Below are positions 57,781-64,000 of a stretch of DNA of 64,000 nt, piece by piece. Made by a program: the position numbers and the translations under genes. Source of the DNA: Fulvia fulva (taxonomy: Eukaryota; Ascomycota; Dothideomycetes; Mycosphaerellales; Mycosphaerellaceae). Numbering within the stretch: the stretch's first letter is position 1; each line of letters opens with the position of its first letter. The notes under the pieces are model-generated. The model had not been told where the DNA came from, did no database searches, and saw only the letters and a list, made by a program, of their open reading frames with translations. The DNA is taken from contig NC_063023.1 in NCBI RefSeq assembly GCF_020509005.1, positions 434,001-498,000 on the forward strand. Reading direction: 5' to 3'.

Positions 57781-60700
57781 AAGACGTATAAGAAGGTCAC
57801 CTAGTACTACGTATAGCCGAGGATAGCGCGTACCGTTCGTACTTTCTACCGTAGTTATCGAGTATATATAAACACTACGACTTCAACTAAAAAGCTATAT
57901 AGCCTACTATAAAGGGTATCCTATATAAGGGGGACCGACGCTTCTATATGTCCACCGATCGAGGACCTAAAAACGGCGTGACACGATGATAGCGATCGCA
58001 GGAAACGACTAAGAGCAGGAGAGTAACGAGTAGAAGGAGGTCTGCAGGAAGGCAGAAACAATGGCAATGGCAGGAGATGGCGAGCACCCAGAAAGAGCAC
58101 TTAAGGGGATGATTTTGGAGCTCCTTAGAGGGCTAAAGGCACTAAGGAGCCAAACAGGACAGATCATTAATAGGACAGTAGTAGCAGCAGCAGCAAAGAA
58201 GAGGACACAGGAAGGCCAGAAACTAAGCCAACCAACCTGGGCAGCAGTTGCATCCTAAAACCCTCCCCCCTAGAAAACAGCTATCAAGGTCTACATTTCC
58301 GACTAGCAAGAGCAGAAAGAGATTAAGGGCCTGTCAGGCAAGGAGATCATACAGAAGATTGGGATATAAGGCATCATTGGAGCTAGGAAAGAGAAGGGAG
58401 GTGTCCTTAAGCTGTTCACAGCACAGGAGCAAGACAGGAAGAGGCTAGAGACACAGAAGGAGTGGACAGTCAAACTAGGCAAGACGGCTAAGGTCTCATA
58501 CCAACAAAATATAGTTATTGCCTATAGGATGACTACAAAGTTTGACATTGAAGGAGACCTTAAGAGGCTGTAGGACCAGAACCAGGCTGTATGCCCAGGG
58601 CTACAGATCACAAAAGCAGCATAGGTCAACAGAAAGACAAAGGACACAAAGAGAGAGTCTTCTCTAGTGCTCTAGATAGGCACTGTAGAACAGGCAAACA
58701 CCGTGCTTGACAAGGGCATCTTCTGGGAATGCGAAAGAATGGACACAGAAATCCATAGAAGCACCCACAGACTACTGCAATGTTTCAAGTGCCAACAGTA
58801 TGGTCATATCTCTACTAGATGCCTAAGCCAAAAGGACACTTGTTCCCACTGTGCTGGTAGCCACAAAGTACAGAATTGCACAGCCCCAAAGAGTGAAGCC
58901 AGATGTGCATGCTGTGGAAAGAAACACCCTTCCTGGTCCTAAGACTGCACAGCTAGGATTGAGGCAAAGAGGAGGGCAAGAGAAGCCAGGATCAACACCC
59001 CTATCAGATTCCAGACAGGGACAATCACCCAAGAACCCCTAAGGACTGTCTACAACCCTCTGAAAAGAGGCAGAACAGAAGAGACTACACAGGCCTAAGG
59101 CCACCCTACTATAGGTAGACCAAAATCAATTGTGGTTGCAGGAAGAGACCCGTCACAAAGCAGGCTCAACCTTACCACAATCCCAAATAGCAGCCAGCAG
59201 CAGGAAGCACGAGAAGACCAGCAGGAGACCAGCATAGATAAGTCATGATTGAGACACCTAATCTTACCACTATCCAGTACAATGTCAACAAAAGCCAGCA
59301 CAAGGTCCAGAGAAGCTTTCTCTAAGCACTGGACCCAAAGAAACACCTAGTCATTGCAGTCCAGGAACCTTAGATTAACAGCAAATCTAACAGACCATCT
59401 ACTGCTAACGACCCAAGGTATCACACACTCCTAGCCAAACAAGGCACCCCTAGAACATGCATGTACATCAGCAAAGAGATGGCAACAGACAGCTAGGAAC
59501 AAATCCAACAGGAAGGGGGAGACATCACCTCAGTCAGACTCAACACCAACTAAGGCAGCATCCACATCTACAGTGTATACAACCCACCCCCCAGCTCCAG
59601 AAGCAGCACCCAGCTGGGCACACTACAACAGCTGCCAGACATCCTGCAGAGTGACTCCCAACACATCGTGCTGGGAGACTTCAACTTGCACCATCCTACA
59701 TAGGGATCAGACTTTGCACCTGCCCATCACTTCCTAGCTAACAGACTCCTCTCCACTACCCAAAGCAACAACATGCACCTAGTTACCCCAAAGGGCCTAA
59801 CTACCTGGTCACAGAGAGCAAGCTCAAGCACCATTGACCTGTGCTTTGCATCACATGACCTGCAGCAGAAGGTCACCAGATGCTGGGTTAACCAGGACTT
59901 GGAGTCCTCATCAGATCACCTCCCAATTCAGGTGGAGTTTGAAACACAGACACAGCAGGAAGGAGACCTCGAACCTCAGCTGGCCTGGAAGGCAGCCAAC
60001 TGGGAACAGATCAGACAAGACCTGGAACAGAAGCTAGCTGGACTAGAGACCAGGAGACTGGAAACAGCCTTAGACATAGACCAAGCAGTGGCAGAACTGG
60101 TTAGAACAATGCAGGAAACTGCGGCAGCCCACACCAGAGAAAAGAAACAGTCACTGTACCAGAAGCCATTCTGGACAAAGGAATGCTCAGAGAAGGTCAA
60201 GGCAGCCAGGCAGGCCAGGAGAGCCCTTACCCAGAGCCACTCCCAGGAAGCATGGGACAGATACAACCAGGCAACCAGAGACAAGAAGGCCCAGATCAAG
60301 AGGGACAAGATGCTGGAGTGGAGGTCAACAGTTGGATCCATTACCCAGAATCCTGAGAAGATGTGGAAACTAGCAAAGTGGGCAAGACAACCCACACAGG
60401 ACAGAAACATGCTGCCCCAGTTTCCAAACATTGAAGACCAGGAAGGAGTAATCCAACACACTCTCCCAGGAAAGGCACAGGCATTGGGGAAACATTTCTT
60501 TGGCACACAGGTAGAAGCTGACCTGCAGGATCTGGAGGGCAGTGTGTATCTAACACCACTAGAGCAATCCTGCACAGTGGGAGAGGGAGAGATCAAGAGC
60601 ATCATTAAGACACTCTTAGGAAACAAGGCCCCAGGACTAGATGGGATTCCAAACTTGTTCATCAAGACATGCAAGGACTAGATCTCCCCTGCACTGTCAA

Positions 60701-62825
60701 ACATCTTTTCACAGTGCATAGCCTAAGGACACTGCCCTAAACACTTCAAGGAGTCACTGACTGTAGTCTTAAGAAAACCACAGAAAGAGGACTACACAAA
60801 GCTAAAGGCATACAGACCTATTGCCTTGCTCAACACACTAGGCAAACTCCTAGAAAAGATCATAGCAGAAAGGCTGACAAACCTAGCTGAAGAACATAGA
60901 ATCCTTCCTAAAGAACAGATAGGAGGCAGGAAACAAAGATCAACACTAACAGCTATAGAACTTATCATAGAGCAGATCAAGACCCTGTGGCACTTTAGGA
61001 ACAACAAAGCAGCCACACTCCTCTCACTGGACATATCAGGAGCCTTTGACAATGTCTCACACCAGAGGCTGATCTATATCCTGAAACAGAAGGCTATCCC
61101 TAACTAGACAGTCTAGTTTATCCAGTCCTTCCTTAGAGGCAGAACTACAAGACTAAGACTAGGCAGATACAAATCTGACAGCATGCCTATAGAGACAGGA
61201 ATCCCACAGGGATCAACAATGTCTCCAATCCTGTTTCTCCTCTTTATAGCAGACCTGCTAGCAAAGCTAAACTCTAGAAACACATCAGCCTTAGGGTTTG
61301 TAGATGACACAAACATCCTAGCCTGGTCAGACAGCACAGAAGAGAACTGCAGAATCTTGTAGAAGAAACACAAGGAATGTGAGGAATGGGCCAGGAAACA
61401 TAGAGCCAGATTTGCCCCAGAGAAGTATCAACTCATCCACTTCAGTAGAGCCAGAAACAGACACAATATGCAAGCCCCAATCACTATTCAGGGACACACA
61501 ACAGAACCCTCAAGTGAATTAAGGGTGCTAGGAATATGGATAGATCCAAAGCTCAGCTGGGGACCACAGGTCAAGAAAGTACAGGCAAGAGCAGACAATA
61601 ACAGGCAATCAATTGACAGGCTTACAGCCTCTATATAGGGAGCCACATTTGCGAAAGCAAAGGTTATGTACAAGGCCATTATGAAGCCAGCCATGCTATA
61701 TGGAGCCCAGATCTGGTCAGCCCAAGACAAGATCCTAAAGAGAATTGCAGATCCTATCAGCAGAGCCCAAGCCTCCTGTCTGAAAAAGGTGCTTAGAGTA
61801 TACAAGTCAACTCCAACAAGGGTGGTCGAAATGGAGTCTGGCTCCCCACCAGCCAAGCTCTACCTTCAAGGGTTGAGATACCAGTATGCAGGAAAGACGT
61901 CTGCATACCCAGCCCAGCTAGTAATCCAGAAGGCAGTCAACAAAATCAGGAGCCAGTGCACAAGAAGGCACAGACAAGCAAGACCCAATCCAGCCCCACA
62001 GAAGCAGCAGGACCTGCAGAAGTTCAAAGAACTAACAGAACAGCTGCACCTAGCCCAGCAGGAACAGGACAGAAGGGCTCAAGGGAGAGGATCAGCAGCC
62101 AGCCAAGGGAAGAAGCAACAGTCTCTAGCTGAAAGGATGGCAGGACTCCTCTGGAAGACTGAATGGACAAGAACCCTACAGAGGCTAGGAACCCCAAAGG
62201 CACTCTAACAGTTTGGTAGCCACAACTACCTACTGTACTCAGACCTGACCAGGTCAGAAGCAAGCATAGCAATACAAATCCGCTCTGAACACATCGGAGT
62301 CAGGGCATACCTACATCAGAGAAAAGTCCCAGGTATCGAAGACAAGAGTTGCCTATGCGGCTACCTGTCCCAGAATGTCGAACATAGACTTCTGGTTTGC
62401 AAAGAATGGAGTACAGGGAGAGGTGAATGGAGGGCAAGGGCAAGGAACAGAAACTTCCAAGCCATGATCAGCAATAAGGGAGACCTCTAGAGAATTACAA
62501 GGTGGATCATCCACCAAGGATTTTTGGAGCAGTTCTCTCTTACTAGGGAAACAGAGAGATGGATTGAGGAGAGAAAGAAGGAGGAGGAGAGCAGGAAGAG
62601 GGGGACAACTCTAGGGTTGCAGACAAGGTAGTCAGAGGCTAACCACCATGACACTAGTGCACCCTAATAGAAGGAAAACTGAGAACTCATGGCAAGGAAG
62701 CTATTAGAGAAGGAGAGGAGGTTTTTACCTAGGAATAGGTTTCCTACCTTAGGTAGTAACATATATAGACATAAACCCGCATGGGCCGGAGGGCACCACA
62801 ACGGGTAAATGAATCATCTATCTAT
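57781..62825 (+). mobile_element. LINE E, full-length and comparatively young
   Basis: A 5.0-kb LINE inserted in the Copia gag, flanked by the 16-bp duplication CTATATAGTAGTCAGG (57,765-57,780 and 62,826-62,841). ORF1 (from about 58,061) ends with three Cys knuckles: CFKCQQYGHISTRC, CSHCAGSHKVQNC and CACCGKKH. ORF2 (about 59,246-62,630) has an endonuclease (VLGDFNLHHP; SSDHLPIQVEF), reverse transcriptase (NTLGKLLEKIIAERLTN, SLDISGAFDNVSHQRLIYIL, GIPQGSTMSP, FVDDTNILAWSD) and a C-terminal Cys/His motif (CLCGYLSQNVEHRLLVC). Both ORFs are broken by scattered stops, mostly TAG with some TAA, each one transition away from Trp or Gln codons. Unlike its neighbours it keeps abundant CA/TG. The 3' end is AATCATCTATCTATCTAT. 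Confidence 0.85.
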
Positions 62826-62841
62826 CTATATAGTAGTCAGG

Positions 62842-63480
62842 TAGTAGTGAGCTTAAGAGCTAGGTCATCCTTATATTAGCTTTCCTATAATGCTAACTAT
62901 CTAGGTCAACATCAGCAATCCTTTTTCTAAGAGAAACTAGGTGTATCTATACAGATCTAATAGTGAACTCTTTACTTATCTTAAAGGTCATAAATTGCTT
63001 TATAAGCTTATATGTATAGGTTGGTAGCACCTAGCTATACTTATTCTAGAGATACACCTACTTCTTAGTAGCTCTTCTAGATTTATATAAGCCCTTAAGC
63101 TCAAATTCATCTTCTTCTATAATCCTACTAAAAATACTGAAGTTGTAAACTATATTATGTCTTATCTATATTAGCGTATTAAGGATCTCTTTAGTTATAG
63201 CCTCTTCTTAGGGTATCAGAGTCTTGCCCTTAATGTTATTAAAAGACACTTCTATTAGGTCATTAATTATAAAGAATGCTAATTAGCTCTCTATCTTATA
63301 TCTCTAAAGGTTGAACTATCTCTTCTAATTGTCCCTCCTAAGAATTAGGATTTTGCCTCCCTTCTCCTCTGTCTTCTCTTAGTATAAATCTATAATAGAT
63401 TAGATATAATAAAACAAGGTGTATATATTCTAAAGTAGTAGCTTAGATCCTGCTAAGGCTTCTAGTATAGAATAGGAAAG
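62842..63480 (-). mobile_element. Copia gag region, continuation of the split element
   Basis: Minus-strand translation gives a gag-like helical protein (FFIINDLIEVSFNN, EEAITKEILNTLI, KISKEFTIRSV, RKRIADVDLDS) that runs up to the LINE E target site and continues in the same sense at 57,764. Removing LINE E and one duplication copy restores one Copia element. The outer limit is approximate. Confidence 0.6.
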
Positions 63481-64000
63481 TTCGTAGATATAGATACTAA
63501 GGCCTACTTAGTAAAGTAAAGAAGAAGCGGTATAAGGTCTCGGGGCTAGGACACAGGTCTGTCTCTCCTAGTAGAGCTTTAAATGACTTACTTGAAGTCC
63601 TTCTTAATAGTATCTCGATACAGTTCTGCCTATAGAGTATCTTTAAGGTATTGGCTTTAAGTAAGCCGTATAGAGTCCTTGTCTAGGTTACCTATTACTT
63701 AGTATTAAACTAAGCTCCTTAATAGGATAGACGGGGTAGACTTCTAATTCCTAGATGTTTTCTACTACGATAGTAAGGGATATAAGTAACCTATACTGAT
63801 ATAGGTTACTCTTATTCCTATATAAACCCGGGCTTATAACCTATTAAACAGGTACGGGTAGATAGTAGCGGAGTAGAGTAAGAGATCAATCTTTAACTAA
63901 CTAATAGCACGAGTATATAGTAATATATTAGGAACTAATATGTTGATTATGTTAGATATCTATCTAAGCTAAAGGGGAGAGAAGGTATCTCCCTATAAGC
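63481..64000. repeat. Unassigned repeat DNA, possible LTR start at the window edge
   Basis: TA-rich sequence containing a hairpin GTAACCTATACTGATATAGGTTAC at about 63,787-63,810. It is followed on the plus strand by CTATATAAACCCGGGC, a plausible TATA box and promoter of an LTR. The window ends before any element can be defined. Confidence 0.35.

Noticed and set aside
29016..64000. Cellular genes among the short frames of the repeat block
   Set aside because: All frames above 60 codons here are parts of transposon proteins, their antisense shadows, or unrecognised repeat DNA; no host gene could be supported.

Overview
The window looks like a nuclear contig from a filamentous ascomycete, most likely a Dothideomycete (inference from gene content and style). 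Genes are compact with 50-190 nt introns, and the repeats carry the CpA-to-TpA decay typical of repeat-induced point mutation (RIP). No bacterial-style operon, tRNA, rRNA or CRISPR array was seen.

Part 1, about 1-29,015, is gene-bearing DNA of balanced composition. From left to right it holds: three small 2EXR/F-box-like proteins (315-2660); an Arg/Glu-rich protein of unknown role (2979-3521); an alpha/beta hydrolase (3931-5035) beside a C78-type cysteine peptidase (5102-6009); a four-exon CYSTM mini-protein (6494-6896); a DUF4267 membrane protein (7175-7576); an UNC93-like transporter with a one-base frameshift near its C-terminus (7645-9050); a small unknown protein (9347-9682); a sphingolipid delta-4 desaturase (11074-12297); three more 2EXR-like genes, two of them cut by an in-frame TAG (12550-14925); an ECM33-like GPI-anchored wall protein (17698-18991); a protein with one zinc-finger-like motif (21406-22431); a Mnn9/Anp1-type mannosyltransferase (23699-25183); and a HeLo-domain protein (26748-28193). 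The desaturase, ECM33-like protein, mannosyltransferase, CYSTM protein and transporter all concern membranes or the cell surface, but nothing in the layout shows co-regulation. Multi-exon models were assembled by eye from splice motifs, frame continuity and family motifs.

Part 2, about 29,016-64,000, is a solid block of nested transposons. Most of it has lost nearly all CA/TG dinucleotides while keeping CpG. Recognisable units are: a Tc1/mariner-like element split by a Fot1/pogo-like element; a 5'-truncated LINE (C, minus strand); a LINE (A, plus) split by a full LINE (B) and by a short LINE fragment (B'); a LINE fragment (D) joined to a chromovirus-type Gypsy element; an inverted second copy of the A + D + LTR unit (50,273-56,083); a Copia element; and a much younger LINE (E, 57,781-62,825) inserted in the Copia element.

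The main structural finding is an imperfect palindrome of about 20 kb (36,205-56,083). Its right arm keeps empty sites for two insertions found only in the left arm. Its centre is a Gypsy body flanked by LTRs in inverted instead of direct orientation. Four LINE insertions have readable 15-16 bp target duplications, and in the element's orientation all four begin CTATATA, next to (TCTA)n-type 3' tails. This suggests a shared target preference.
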